64,000 nucleotides of DNA from assembly GCA_965199705.1 (NCBI GenBank), contig OZ241359.1, forward strand, positions 992,001 through 1,056,000, in the 5' to 3' direction. This stretch comes from Azophilus sp965199705 (GTDB lineage: Bacteria > Pseudomonadota > Gammaproteobacteria > Pseudomonadales > Azotimanducaceae). Every line of letters begins with the position of its first letter. The stretch's first letter is position 1. The notes under the pieces were generated by a model that did no database searches, was not told where the DNA came from, and saw only the letters and a program-made list of their open reading frames with translations. Below, one piece after another: positions 43,467 to 51,478 of the stretch. Both the position numbers and the translations under genes were made by a program.

Positions 43467-45916
43467 CCTGCCCGTGCCCCATAACTCCGTGCTGGACTTC
43501 ACGGACGGACCGGGTTATGTTGTGTTGCATGGATGCTCAGACGCAGGTGATGCGCACATTGCGGGATGATCTTCCCCGCCTTTGCGAGGTGCTTGACGAG
43601 GCGGTATCGGTGGGGGTCACGGGTCGTGGGCGTCTGGCGGATCACGTCTGCGACGCCTTCGGGTTGCGCGATGCGCTTGGTCGGTGGCAACGCGCAAGCT
43701 GTCATCACGCGTTGGGTATTTTGCACCGTGGCGGGCACATTCGATTGCCGGGCGGGTCGCGCCGTTGCGGTCATCGGAACCGTCCTCGGGTGCTCCGGGA
43801 AGCGGTGGCGTCGGCGGCTGGGGTACCGGATGCGGTCGGGCAGGTGCGGGAGTTGGCGTTGGTGCGGGTCGCTACCGATGCGCAGCGGCTGATCTGGAAT
43901 ACCCTGTTGGCGCACGAACATCCCCAGGGAGCGGGTCCGTTTGTTGGCCCGCAGTTGCGGTATCTGGTGGGTTCCGCCCACGGCTGGCTTGGCGCGGTGG
44001 GATTCGCCGCCTCGGCGCGGCGGCTGGCGGTTCGCGAGGCGTGGATCGGATGGAGTGAGGCGCAGCGCAGTGCGCACCTGCATCGGGTGCTGGGGCTGTG
44101 CCGGTTGCTGATTCGCCCCGGCGTGGATTGCCGCAATCTGGCCTCCTGGGTGCTGGGTCAGGCGGCCCGGCGGGTGGCGTCGGATTGCGAGGGTCAGTAT
44201 GGTTATCGGCCCTGGTTGCTGGAATCCTTCGTCGATGAGCGCCACTACACCGGGGTGAGTTGGCGGGCAGCAAACTGGCTGCGCCTGGGCGAGACCAAGG
44301 GGCGCGGACGCAACGATCACACCCATGCCGCCACGACACCGCCCAAGGCGGTCTATATCCGTGAATTGGAGCCGCACTGGCGCCAACGCCTGGCGCTCCC
44401 CGCCCCGGGGCCGATCCCGCTTGAACCCGGCGAGGGACTCGATGCCGACGTCTGGGCCGCCAACGAGTTCGGCGGCGCCCCGCTTGGCGATGCGCGCTGG
44501 AGTGCCCGCTTGGTCACCAGCGCCCATCATATGGCACAGTACCCGATGCGCTCCATCACCGGAGCCAGCCACGGAGACCGCGCCTTGATCAAGGGCCATT
44601 ACCGACTGATCGACCAACCCGCCGAGAGCGCGGTGACCGTCGAGAACATCTTGGCGCCCCATCGAAAACGCACCCTGCAACGCCTGCAATCGGAGGCGAC
44701 GGTGTTGTGCATTCAGGACACCACCAGCCTGAACTTCACCGCACACGGGGAAAAGGAGGGGCTGGGCGTGCTCGGCTCGAACCAGACCGGCGCCTGGTCG
44801 CGGGGGCTGCATCTGCACACCACGCTGGCGACCACCCCCGACGGCGTGCCGCTCGGGGTCATGCGGGCCGCGTTCGACGCGCCCCCGCCCCCGGACCCCG
44901 AAGCCCAGGGCCGCAAACCGCTCAAGCAGCGCAAGACATTCCGCTGGATCGAGGGCCTGCGCGACTGCGCCGAAGCGGCCGAGTCGCTCACCGATACCCG
45001 CCTGGTGGGCGTGATGGACCGCGAGGCGGACTTCCTGGACCTGTTCGTCGAGCAGCAGACGAACGCCCCCAAGGTCGACCTGCTGGTCCGCGCCAAGGCC
45101 AACCGCGTCCTCGGACGGGACACCGACGCCCAGGGCAACTCGACCACCCGCCACTTGTTCGACACCCTGCGAAACGCCCCCGTCCGCGGCCAGTGCACCG
45201 TTGACGTGCGCCGCTTGAGCGCCCGCATCAAGGCCAGCAAACAGGCCAAGCGCGCCAAACGACCCGCGCGCACCGCCCAGATGGCCCTGCGCTATGAACC
45301 CGTCCAACTGCCGCGTCCCAACGCCGAACCCGTCGCCCTGTGGGCCGTGCACGCCCGTGAACGCCATCCGCCCACCAACACGCCGCCTCTGGAATGGTTC
45401 CTGCTCACCACCGTACCGGTTACCGAACCCGAACAGGCCACTCGCCTGCTGACCTGGTACACCCTGCGATGGCGCATCGAAGACTACTTCCGAATCCTCA
45501 AGTCCGGTTGCCAGATCGAGGAACTCCAACACCACACCGCCGAACGCCTGACACGCGCCATCGCCATCAACATGGTCATCGCTTGGCGCATCCAGTTGAT
45601 GCTCCATCTCGGCCGCGAAGTACCCGAACTGCCCGCCAATATCCTGTTCTCGGACCTCGAACTGCGCGTGCTGGCCACCTTCGCGCGCTCGCAACGCCAA
45701 TCGCCTCCACACCACCTCGGCGAAACCGTCCGACTGCTCGGAAAACTCGGCGGCTGGACCGGCCGCAAACGCGACCCACCCGGCGCCCAACTCCTCTGGC
45801 ACGGCTACACCCAGCTCGCCACCATGACCTTCGCCGTTCAACTACACGATGACTTCGGATGAGAAAACACGACTCAATTTGCAATCGCCCAGCGAAACTT
45901 GTGGGGCACGGGCAGG
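43467..45916 (+). mobile_element. IS4-like element with DruA-domain transposase (2450 bp)
   Basis: The ends are CCTGCCCGTGCCCCA and its inverse TGGGGCACGGGCAGG. They are flanked by the 6-bp duplication CCTAGG at 43461-43466 and 45917-45922. The host sequence CCTAGG lies in the codons for S-L-G of the hydrolase elbow; removing the element and one CCTAGG restores the frame. One long gene fills the element. At 2450 bp it is larger than usual IS4 members because of the added N-terminal domain. Confidence 0.9.
43517..45862 (+). CDS. IS4-family transposase with N-terminal DruA-like (DUF4338) domain
   Basis: The protein has 781 residues. Roughly residues 110-290 match the DUF4338/DruA pattern: PQLRYLVGSAHGWLGAVGF, WIGWSEAQRSAHLHRVLG, CRNLASWVLGQAARRV, YGYRPWLLESFVD and WRAANWLRLGETKGRGRND. 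From about 310 follows a Tn5/IS4-type transposase. It has the N-terminal recognition domain (WSARLVTSAHHMAQYP), the first Asp in VLCIQDTTSLNFT near 401, the second in LVGVMDREADFL, and the Glu in LRWRIEDYFRILKSGCQIEE. The start is ATG 43517, or 43529. DruA is a component of Druantia phage defence; in a transposase it may bind DNA. The identification is from recalled motifs. Confidence 0.85.
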   Translation: MLCCMDAQTQVMRTLRDDLPRLCEVLDEAVSVGVTGRGRLADHVCDAFGLRDALGRWQRASCHHALGILHRGGHIRLPGGSRRCGHRNRPRVLREAVASAAGVPDAVGQVRELALVRVATDAQRLIWNTLLAHEHPQGAGPFVGPQLRYLVGSAHGWLGAVGFAASARRLAVREAWIGWSEAQRSAHLHRVLGLCRLLIRPGVDCRNLASWVLGQAARRVASDCEGQYGYRPWLLESFVDERHYTGVSWRAANWLRLGETKGRGRNDHTHAATTPPKAVYIRELEPHWRQRLALPAPGPIPLEPGEGLDADVWAANEFGGAPLGDARWSARLVTSAHHMAQYPMRSITGASHGDRALIKGHYRLIDQPAESAVTVENILAPHRKRTLQRLQSEATVLCIQDTTSLNFTAHGEKEGLGVLGSNQTGAWSRGLHLHTTLATTPDGVPLGVMRAAFDAPPPPDPEAQGRKPLKQRKTFRWIEGLRDCAEAAESLTDTRLVGVMDREADFLDLFVEQQTNAPKVDLLVRAKANRVLGRDTDAQGNSTTRHLFDTLRNAPVRGQCTVDVRRLSARIKASKQAKRAKRPARTAQMALRYEPVQLPRPNAEPVALWAVHARERHPPTNTPPLEWFLLTTVPVTEPEQATRLLTWYTLRWRIEDYFRILKSGCQIEELQHHTAERLTRAIAINMVIAWRIQLMLHLGREVPELPANILFSDLELRVLATFARSQRQSPPHHLGETVRLLGKLGGWTGRKRDPPGAQLLWHGYTQLATMTFAVQLHDDFG

Positions 45917-46659
45917 CCTAGGCTATGGGCGAGCACATACCAGCGATCATAGTCTTGCTTGAAGACCGTGACCAACGTATTGACCATGCGCCTGCGAATC
46001 GCGATGCGGGGAGGCAGTCCCATGTCCGTCAGCGGGCCCTGACTTCCCCTTTGCCTATCCTGATAGAGTTTGATATCGCCCAGATACTGATACGGAAGAT
46101 CAACGCCGGGAATTTGGCCAAGTTTCAGTGCTCGTAGCACGAAATTCAGGAAAGTAAAAGTTGTCATAGACAGAAGAAATACAAGGGAAAATCCAAACAA
46201 TCTCAGCCTTGCCACTATGCACCGCGCAATTTCACCTCCCGGAAAAGGCGGAAAATTGGGCGGCTTCATTTCCCCGCTCGAACCGGGTCGCTGCGGCTTC
46301 GTGAAGCGTTTCGCTCCCCACATGCCCAGCCCCCAAAACCAAAATCTAATGCGATTGTGAAGTGTTGCCTTGTCGTCGAGGTCGGCCCACCAGACTTCGT
46401 GGATGTGCAAGGTTTTTCGGACTGACTCACCGGACTTGTCATTACATTGAATATCAATGCGGACCGGCGCCTGTTCCTCAGCAAGCCCTGTCTCTCGTTT
46501 CGCAAGCACCTCAGAGTCGCGAGTTGTAGTTGTTTGTACAGTAATCCGCAAACTGGGATTGATCTTCTGTTCGGCCTTCAATACTGCAATCAAGTTCCGA
46601 ACTTCGCCGGAAAGATGCTCAAACCGGCGTTGCTCACCAATGCCGTGAACAAGAATCAC
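45917..46659 (-). pseudogene. membrane alpha/beta hydrolase, N-terminal segment (IS-disrupted)
   Basis: This is the first piece of the split hydrolase. The GTG at 46659 begins VILVHGIGEQRRFEHLSG, the oxyanion-type H-G-I-G-E-Q motif. HIHEVWWADLDDKATLHNR follows near residue 85, a membrane segment lies at about 150-175 (LFGFSLVFLLSMTTFTFLNF), and the nucleophile elbow is YVLAHSLG at the break. Removing both elements and one copy of each duplication gives 743 + 83 + 908 = 1734 bases, an exact 577-codon frame plus stop. HGIGEQ proteins are lipase-like hydrolases of unclear role. As it stands the gene is inactive. Confidence 0.88.
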
Positions 46660-46684
46660 CCCAACATTTTCGCTTGATTTTATT

Positions 46685-46724
46685 TCTATCTCTCCTCTAT
46701 CTCTCCTCTATCTCTCTTCTATCT
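46685..46724. repeat. 11-bp pyrimidine tandem repeat upstream of the split hydrolase
   Basis: Three units of TCTATCTCTCC type (46685, 46696, 46707) and a partial fourth. On the minus strand, where the hydrolase is read, it is a purine run containing AGGAG twice, ending about 25 bases from the GTG. It could affect expression by slippage in copy number, but the ribosome-site spacing is too long to be certain. Confidence 0.6.
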
Positions 46725-46744
46725 TTAGAAAATGGAAGCACTAG

Positions 46745-46770
46745 CCCAAGTCCACCAATGAAAAATCAAA
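46745..46770 (+). repeat. solitary left end related to the 2086-bp IS
   Basis: CCCAAGTCCACCAATG and the bases after it, GAAAAATCAAA-like, match the left end of the two IS copies (CCCAAGTTTACCAATG followed by AGAAATTAAA) with few changes. No transposase or right end follows; the GST gene ends at 46811. It is a relic of a related element or a site left after deletion. Confidence 0.55.
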
Positions 46771-46810
46771 GGAGGGATGATAAGCCTACGGCAAGCCCAC
46801 CAGATACTTA

Positions 46811-47590
46811 TCAGGTAATCAGTTTGAAGAGTGCGCGGAGCAACCACAATGGAATTGTCGGTATCCTGGAACGTTTATTGACGCTTGGGCGGCTTTCGAT
46901 CGATTTTTTCCAGATGCAAACATTTTTGCATGCGGAGATGCGGTAGCCCATGCGCTGGAGAAAAATCACGTTCGTCACCCATGCGACGTCGGCGACGGTG
47001 TATTGTGATCCCATCAGGAAATCCTGGCCTTCAAGCCGGGTTTCGAGACCGGCCAACAAGTCGGCGGTCACCCTGTGAATTTCAGCCTTTTGGGCCTCGC
47101 TCATGCCGCCTCTGTACTTTAGGTGGAATTGGTGCAGAGGCGGATTGTGCTTCCTGTACAGTTCCAAGGCTTCATCGGAGCAGGGCCGTCCCGCTCCAAA
47201 CGCATAAAACTGCGCCTTGATCGTGTCAAGGTGGCATTCCGCCGCTCTGTCAACGCTGCGCCACATCTCCTCTCGGTCGCTTCTGCCTTCCGGGGAAAGG
47301 GAAGGGGATGGGAATGTCTCTTCTAGATAACGAAGGATGTCATTTGAATTCGATACCGCGTTGCCATCATGCAGTAGCGCCGGAATCGTGCCTTGGGGAT
47401 GCAACCGCAAGTAGGGCGACTTGAGGTTTTCCGCGTTAATCAAATCCACAGGGTGCTTTTCGTAGCTGAGGCCTTTTTCCTCCAGCATAAGCAGCACGCG
47501 GGCGACGTTGTTGGAGTAATTCGCCCCAAAAACGTGAATGCCTTCCTTGCCTTCAAGTTCCTCGTCTTTGACTTGCGTGATTGGCATCAT
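46811..47590 (-). CDS. glutathione S-transferase family protein
   Basis: The protein has 259 residues. The N-terminal thioredoxin-fold domain (about residues 17-95) shows IHVFGANYSNNVARVLLMLEE and the cis-Pro motif HPQGTIPALL, and the glutathione-site SNSNDILRYLEE lies near residue 80. The C-terminal helical domain contains LMGSQYTVADVAWVTNVIF, the N-capping box S-x-x-D. The ATG at 47590 is preceded by CCAGGAGAAG. The substrate is unknown; it is a typical stress-response or detoxification enzyme. It sits between an IS-end relic and an IS256 remnant, so it may be acquired. Confidence 0.88.
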   Translation of the reverse strand: MMPITQVKDEELEGKEGIHVFGANYSNNVARVLLMLEEKGLSYEKHPVDLINAENLKSPYLRLHPQGTIPALLHDGNAVSNSNDILRYLEETFPSPSLSPEGRSDREEMWRSVDRAAECHLDTIKAQFYAFGAGRPCSDEALELYRKHNPPLHQFHLKYRGGMSEAQKAEIHRVTADLLAGLETRLEGQDFLMGSQYTVADVAWVTNVIFLQRMGYRISACKNVCIWKKSIESRPSVNKRSRIPTIPLWLLRALFKLIT

Positions 47591-47687
47591 CTTCTCCTGG
47601 ATTCACAGTGACTGTCAGTACCGCAGTAATACTCCCCAAAAGTGCGGAAGTAAAAATCCCCAGTTCGCGCTTGTGTCATCGCCTCTG

Positions 47688-48120
47688 GAGTTACTGTCAG
47701 ATCTGGTGTATGGGCGGATTGAAGGAGGCGGCGCATTCCTGCTGAAATTCGGTTAACCAACACCTGACAATCAGCGATCAAGGAGATGCGCCACCATGAG
47801 TAACAATACTGTTGTTTCGTTTTCCAATCCAATCCAGCTTTCCGAGACGAGCTCACTGACCTGGTGCGCGCTGGCGCGCAGCGGCTGATCCGCCAGGCGG
47901 TGGAGGCAGAGTTGAAGGCGTTTCTGGTTGAGCACCGGGACGAGCGGGAGGCCGGCGCTCGCCTGGCGGTGGTTCGCAACGGGCATCTTCCAGGGCGCAC
48001 GATTCTGGCTGGTGTTGGCGAGGTGAGGGTTCGCGTGCCGAAGACGCGGGATCGAACTGGTCAGGGACGCCGGTTTCGCTCGGAGTTGCTTCGCCCGTAC
48101 ACCAGATTTGACAGTAACTC
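47688..48120 (+). mobile_element. internally deleted IS256-family element (433 bp)
   Basis: The ends are 29-base inverted repeats with two mismatches: GAGTTACTGTCAGATCTGG from 47688 and its complement ending at 48120. Inside lies only the first part of an IS256-type transposase. The element thus kept both ends but lost most of the gene, as in MITE formation. No clear target duplication was found beside it. The bases just to its left (47612-47680) have repeated CCCC motifs that might be a relic of another element. Confidence 0.65.
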
Positions 48121-48136
48121 AGTGAAGTGCTTCTGA
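47795..48136 (+). pseudogene. IS256-family transposase, truncated and frameshifted
   Basis: The ATG at 47795 begins MSNNTVVSFSNPIQ after AAGGAGATG. The frame then shifts near 47835 into one reading FRDELTDLVRAGAQRLIRQA and VEAELKAFLVEHRDEREAG, then VRNGHLPGRTILAGVGEV and VRVPKTRDRTGQGRRFRSEL, the standard N-terminal region of IS256/IS1249 transposases. The homology stops at about 48090, where the right terminal repeat begins. The DDE catalytic domain is absent, so it is inactive. Confidence 0.75.
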
Positions 48137-48224
48137 TCGCGGTCTCTTCACCTGTACCGCAATCGAAAACGCGCTCGTCACTTGTGCAGCAGCTCGCTCG
48201 ACTGCGGGATATCGCAGGGAATAT

Positions 48225-48326
48225 TTCCGAATTAGACGTGAAAAAAATCTAAATTGGACGCTCCATAATTCCGAATATATTGGTATATTATTCCGGATTA
48301 GACGTTTATTTCATGCCGAATTGGAC
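48225..48326 (+). promoter_or_regulatory. direct-repeat array at the DUF4143 ATPase start, possible operator
   Basis: Copies of a TTCCGAATTAGACGT-like word lie at 48225-48239, 48249-48260 (TCTAAATTGGACG), 48269-48283 (TTCCGAATATATTGG), 48291-48305 (TTCCGGATTAGACGT) and 48314-48326 (inside the gene). AT-rich TATATTGGTATATTAT lies between the third and fourth and could hold a promoter -10. Repeats over a promoter suggest a regulator site, perhaps autoregulation. The rest of the gap, 48121-48224, holds nothing recognised. Confidence 0.5.
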
Positions 48327-49572
48327 ACCCTCTGTTGACTCAGTCTTGGCACGACACGCCGAGGCATCCATCCGGTTGGCGCTGACGGATACTCGCATTG
48401 TTGCGATTGTCGGGCCGCGCCAGTCGGGCAAGACGACCTTGGCCCGGCGCATCGCCGATGACGAAGGCCGCGCGTTCGTCTCGCTGGATGATGATCAATA
48501 CAGACAGTTCGCTCAAGACGATCCCAACGGCTTTATCCGAGGCCTGCAAAATTCGGTGATCGACGAAGTCCAGCGCGCTCCGAAACTGATGCTGGCGCTC
48601 AAACGGGATGTTGATGAGCGTCCAGAGCCTGGACGCTATCTGGTCACGGGCTCGGTCGATCTGTTTCAAGGCACGATTTCTCCAGACTCTCTTGCTGGAC
48701 GTGTCGAGACCATAGAACTTCTTCCGTTCTCTCAAGCCGAGATCGCCCGCTCCTCACCACCTCGTTTTCTGGACCGGGCTTTTGCCGGGGATTTTCCGGC
48801 CATCAAGGAAACCGGACCGACTGCTGGCCTGATTGAACGGGTTATTTCCGGCGGCTATCCCCTTGCGCTTGCCCGCACCACACCGGCACGGAGTCGCGCC
48901 TGGCTACTGGCCTACGCGCTGTCGCTGGCTGAACGAGACGTCCTGGCCATGACGAGTAGCGGAAAGCGTGCTGAATTGGTCCGCCTGATCGATCATGCAG
49001 CCATATCCTCAGGATCGATGCTCAACCTGTCACGCCTTGGCGCGCATCTCGGGGTTGACGGCAAGACGGCGGACCGCTGGCTCATACTGCTTGAGCAGAT
49101 GTTCCTGATTCGCCGCGTCAAGGCTTGGCACAGCAATCGGCTGAAGCGGTTGACCAAGACACCAAAGCTCCAGTTTCTGGATTCCGGCTTGCTCGCAGCA
49201 CTATTGCGAACCAATGCGGCTGACATCACGGAGCGCCGCCAAAGTCTGGGTCCGCTGCTGGAGAGCTTCGTTTATGGAGAGGTCGCCAAGGCTGTCGCGC
49301 TGTCGGACGAACTGACGTCCATCAGCCACTATCGTGACAAGGACAGAGTTGAGGTCGGTCTGGTTCTGGAGCGTTCCCCAAGAGCTGTTGTTGGCATTGA
49401 AGTCAAGGCGGGGGCAACGGCCCACCCGAGGGATTTCCGCGGGCTCCGCCGCTTGCAGGCCGCCTTGGGCGACCAGTTCGCCTGTGGCATCCTGCTGCAT
49501 GATGGCGACCGCGTGCAACAAACGGCCTCCGGTTTGTTCGCCATGCCGGTCAAAATGCTATGGGAAGCCTGA
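48313..49572 (+). CDS. AAA ATPase with DUF4143 domain
   Basis: The protein has 419 residues. The P-loop is VAIVGPRQSGKTTLARRIAD near residue 35, Walker B is NSVIDEVQRAPKL near 83 and a sensor-like GRYLVTGSVDLFQ near 110. The C-terminal DUF4143 region (about 180-380) includes a winged-helix part LGVDGKTADRWLILLEQMFL and the nuclease-fold-like end, VGLVLE...VVGIEVKAGATA, with E-x-K typical of PD-(D/E)XK-like folds. These ATPases are frequent in accessory regions and of unknown role. The ATG at 48313 lies in a direct-repeat array. An upstream start at 48280 is unlikely. Confidence 0.85.
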   Translation: MPNWTPSVDSVLARHAEASIRLALTDTRIVAIVGPRQSGKTTLARRIADDEGRAFVSLDDDQYRQFAQDDPNGFIRGLQNSVIDEVQRAPKLMLALKRDVDERPEPGRYLVTGSVDLFQGTISPDSLAGRVETIELLPFSQAEIARSSPPRFLDRAFAGDFPAIKETGPTAGLIERVISGGYPLALARTTPARSRAWLLAYALSLAERDVLAMTSSGKRAELVRLIDHAAISSGSMLNLSRLGAHLGVDGKTADRWLILLEQMFLIRRVKAWHSNRLKRLTKTPKLQFLDSGLLAALLRTNAADITERRQSLGPLLESFVYGEVAKAVALSDELTSISHYRDKDRVEVGLVLERSPRAVVGIEVKAGATAHPRDFRGLRRLQAALGDQFACGILLHDGDRVQQTASGLFAMPVKMLWEA

Positions 49573-49579
49573 GCGTGTT

Positions 49580-49608
49580 GGCAGCAGGTCAGAGCCTGCC
49601 TTGCTGCC
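49580..49608. terminator. candidate bidirectional hairpin between convergent genes
   Basis: GGCAGCA at 49580-49586 pairs with TGCTGCC at 49602-49608, with further pairing inside (GG of AGGT with CC of GCCT). It separates the DUF4143 gene and the rhomboid gene, which converge. No clear T-tract follows on either strand, so this is only a plausible terminator. Confidence 0.35.
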
Positions 49609-49648
49609 CCCTATCCGTCGCCGCTGGCCAGCATTTCCGAGCCTTGGG

Positions 49649-50398
49649 TCAAAACCGTCGGCGCATCACATCCTGAATCGAGGCGGGCGCGAGCCGTCGC
49701 CCCGGGTGTTCGAATCGGCGCACCAGCAGCCAGCCGGCGGCAAAGCCACCGATGTGCGCCCAGAAGGCGACGCCACCCGTGCCGCCGCCGAGTTGCGGCA
49801 GTCCGCCGAGCAGTTGCAATAGAAACCAGTATCCGAGCATGAGAAAGGCGGGCACTTGTATGGTGGTGATGAAGATGCCGAGAAACAGGAGGGTGTGGAT
49901 GCGGGCGCGAGGATAGAGGCGGGCATAGGCGCCCATGACACCGCCTATTGCGCCGGAAGCGCCCACCATGGGGATGGCGCTCGCCGGGTCCGACAGGATT
50001 TGCGCAAAGGCGGCGGCCAGGCCGCATACGAGATAGAAAAGCGTAAACCGGACCGGCCCCATCCGGTCTTCGACGATGTCCCCGAAAATCCAGAGAAACC
50101 AGAGGTTGCCCAGCAGGTGCAGCCAGCCGCCATGCAGAAACATGTGGCTGACGAGCGTCCAGAGGTTGGCCACGCCGTCCAGCCGGCAGACGCCAACGCC
50201 GAGATCAATGTTTCGGCCGTTCCCGACCAGGCCCAGGAGATCAGCCGGAATCAGGCCATGCAAGCAGAAGGAGCGCACCAGCGGCCATTCGCTGCCCGCG
50301 CCCTGCACCAGAAACCAGGCGCCGGCGTTCAGGGTCAGCAGAGTGATCACCATCACGGGCCTGTGTCGGGGCTTGAGCTGATCCTTAAGCGGAAACAT
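49649..50398 (-). CDS. rhomboid-family intramembrane serine protease
   Basis: The protein has 249 residues with six to seven hydrophobic segments. The catalytic Ser is in MVGASGAIGGVMGAY near residue 142 (G-x-S-G), the His in VAFWAHIGGFAAGW near 217, and the helper motif MFLHGGWLHLLGNLWFLWIFG with His and Asn is near 85. It cleaves membrane proteins within the bilayer; the target is unknown. The ATG at 50398 lies inside the hisC 3' end, so they overlap by 14 bp. Confidence 0.9.
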   Translation of the reverse strand: MFPLKDQLKPRHRPVMVITLLTLNAGAWFLVQGAGSEWPLVRSFCLHGLIPADLLGLVGNGRNIDLGVGVCRLDGVANLWTLVSHMFLHGGWLHLLGNLWFLWIFGDIVEDRMGPVRFTLFYLVCGLAAAFAQILSDPASAIPMVGASGAIGGVMGAYARLYPRARIHTLLFLGIFITTIQVPAFLMLGYWFLLQLLGGLPQLGGGTGGVAFWAHIGGFAAGWLLVRRFEHPGRRLAPASIQDVMRRRF

Positions 50399-51476
50399 CG
50401 CGGGCCAGAATCCGGTCCAGCGCCTGCAGCAGCCGATCGTTGTGATCGGGCATGCCGATGCTGATCCGAAGGTAATGGCGCATCCTTGGCGTGTTGAAGT
50501 GGCGCACGAGTATGCCCTCGCGCTTGAGCGCCAGATACAGGTCGCGGGCGCTCTGCTGGCCTTCCGGCGCCTCCGCCAGCAGAAAATTGGCTTGTGATTC
50601 CGGGGCCTTGAAGCCTCGCTCGGCAAGCGCCTGATGCAGGCGAGCGCGTTCACTGCGCACCTGCGTCCAGGACGCCTCCGCGTGCGCTCGGTCCTGCCAC
50701 GCAGCGAGCCCCAGCGCCTGGCCGAGCGCATCCACGTTGTAGCTGTCGCGGGTCTTGGTCAGCATGGGGGAGATCAGGTCGGGCGCGCCGATCAGATAGC
50801 CGAGCCGCACACCGGCCAGGCTGTAGCCTTTGGAAAAGGATCTCAGTATCAGCAAGTTGTCGGCATGTCGGAGCAGGCGCACCGTATCGTGCCCGAGTGC
50901 CGGATCCACGAAGTCCACATAGGCCTCGTCGAGCAGAAGGACGCCGTCCAGCGCATCGGCAAGTGCCGCGCAGGCAGCGGCGGATAAAAGGCTGCCGGAG
51001 GGCGCGTGCGGATTCACCACGCAGGAGAGCCGAACGCCAGCGCGATTGGCGGCCTCCGCAAAGTCGTCCGGCAGGCGCCAATCTGACCGATAGGCCGCCT
51101 GGTGCAGTGGCGCATCCTGTATCGCCGCCAGAACCGGGTACAGTGAATAGCTTGGTTCGGCATAGCCGAGCGGCAGGCCAGGCGGCGCAAAGGTGGTTAC
51201 CGCCAGCCTCAGGGCTTCGTCGCCGCCGCGTGTGACAAGCACCTGATCGCGATAAAGCCGGTGCCGTTTGGCGATGGCGTCGCGCAGCATATCGGCAGTC
51301 GGTTGCGGGTAGGTGCGCAGGCGCGCTGCGGAGAATCCGGCGAGGGCGGCAGCGACAGCCGGGCTCGGCGGATAGGGATTTTCGTTGGTATTCAGCTTGA
51401 TGGTTTTCCCATCATCCGGTTGCTCGCCCCAGGCATATCCCTGCATGGCCTGAATGTTGGCGCGCTCGTAGGCCAT
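50385..51476 (-). CDS. hisC: histidinol-phosphate aminotransferase
   Basis: This PLP enzyme of histidine synthesis has 363 residues, the usual length. Motifs are IKLNTNENPYPPSPAV near residue 27, VTRGGDEALRLAV near 80, VVNPHAPSGSLL near 153, LLLDEAYVDFVD near 180 and the PLP Lys in LRSFSKGYSLAGVRLGYLIG near 213. The last follows the HisC pattern S-F-S-K-x-x-x-L-A-G-x-R. It stands alone, without other his genes. It sits next to an unrelated AI-2E-family permease. Confidence 0.92.
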   Translation of the reverse strand: MAYERANIQAMQGYAWGEQPDDGKTIKLNTNENPYPPSPAVAAALAGFSAARLRTYPQPTADMLRDAIAKRHRLYRDQVLVTRGGDEALRLAVTTFAPPGLPLGYAEPSYSLYPVLAAIQDAPLHQAAYRSDWRLPDDFAEAANRAGVRLSCVVNPHAPSGSLLSAAACAALADALDGVLLLDEAYVDFVDPALGHDTVRLLRHADNLLILRSFSKGYSLAGVRLGYLIGAPDLISPMLTKTRDSYNVDALGQALGLAAWQDRAHAEASWTQVRSERARLHQALAERGFKAPESQANFLLAEAPEGQQSARDLYLALKREGILVRHFNTPRMRHYLRISIGMPDHNDRLLQALDRILARDVSA

Positions 51477-51478
51477 GT

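Noticed and set aside
43499..45841. A 780-codon open frame on the minus strand opposite the DruA-type transposase
   Set aside because: It lies fully antisense to a gene with clear DDE motifs, and its residues are low-complexity Gly, Arg and Gln typical of a shadow of GC-rich coding DNA.
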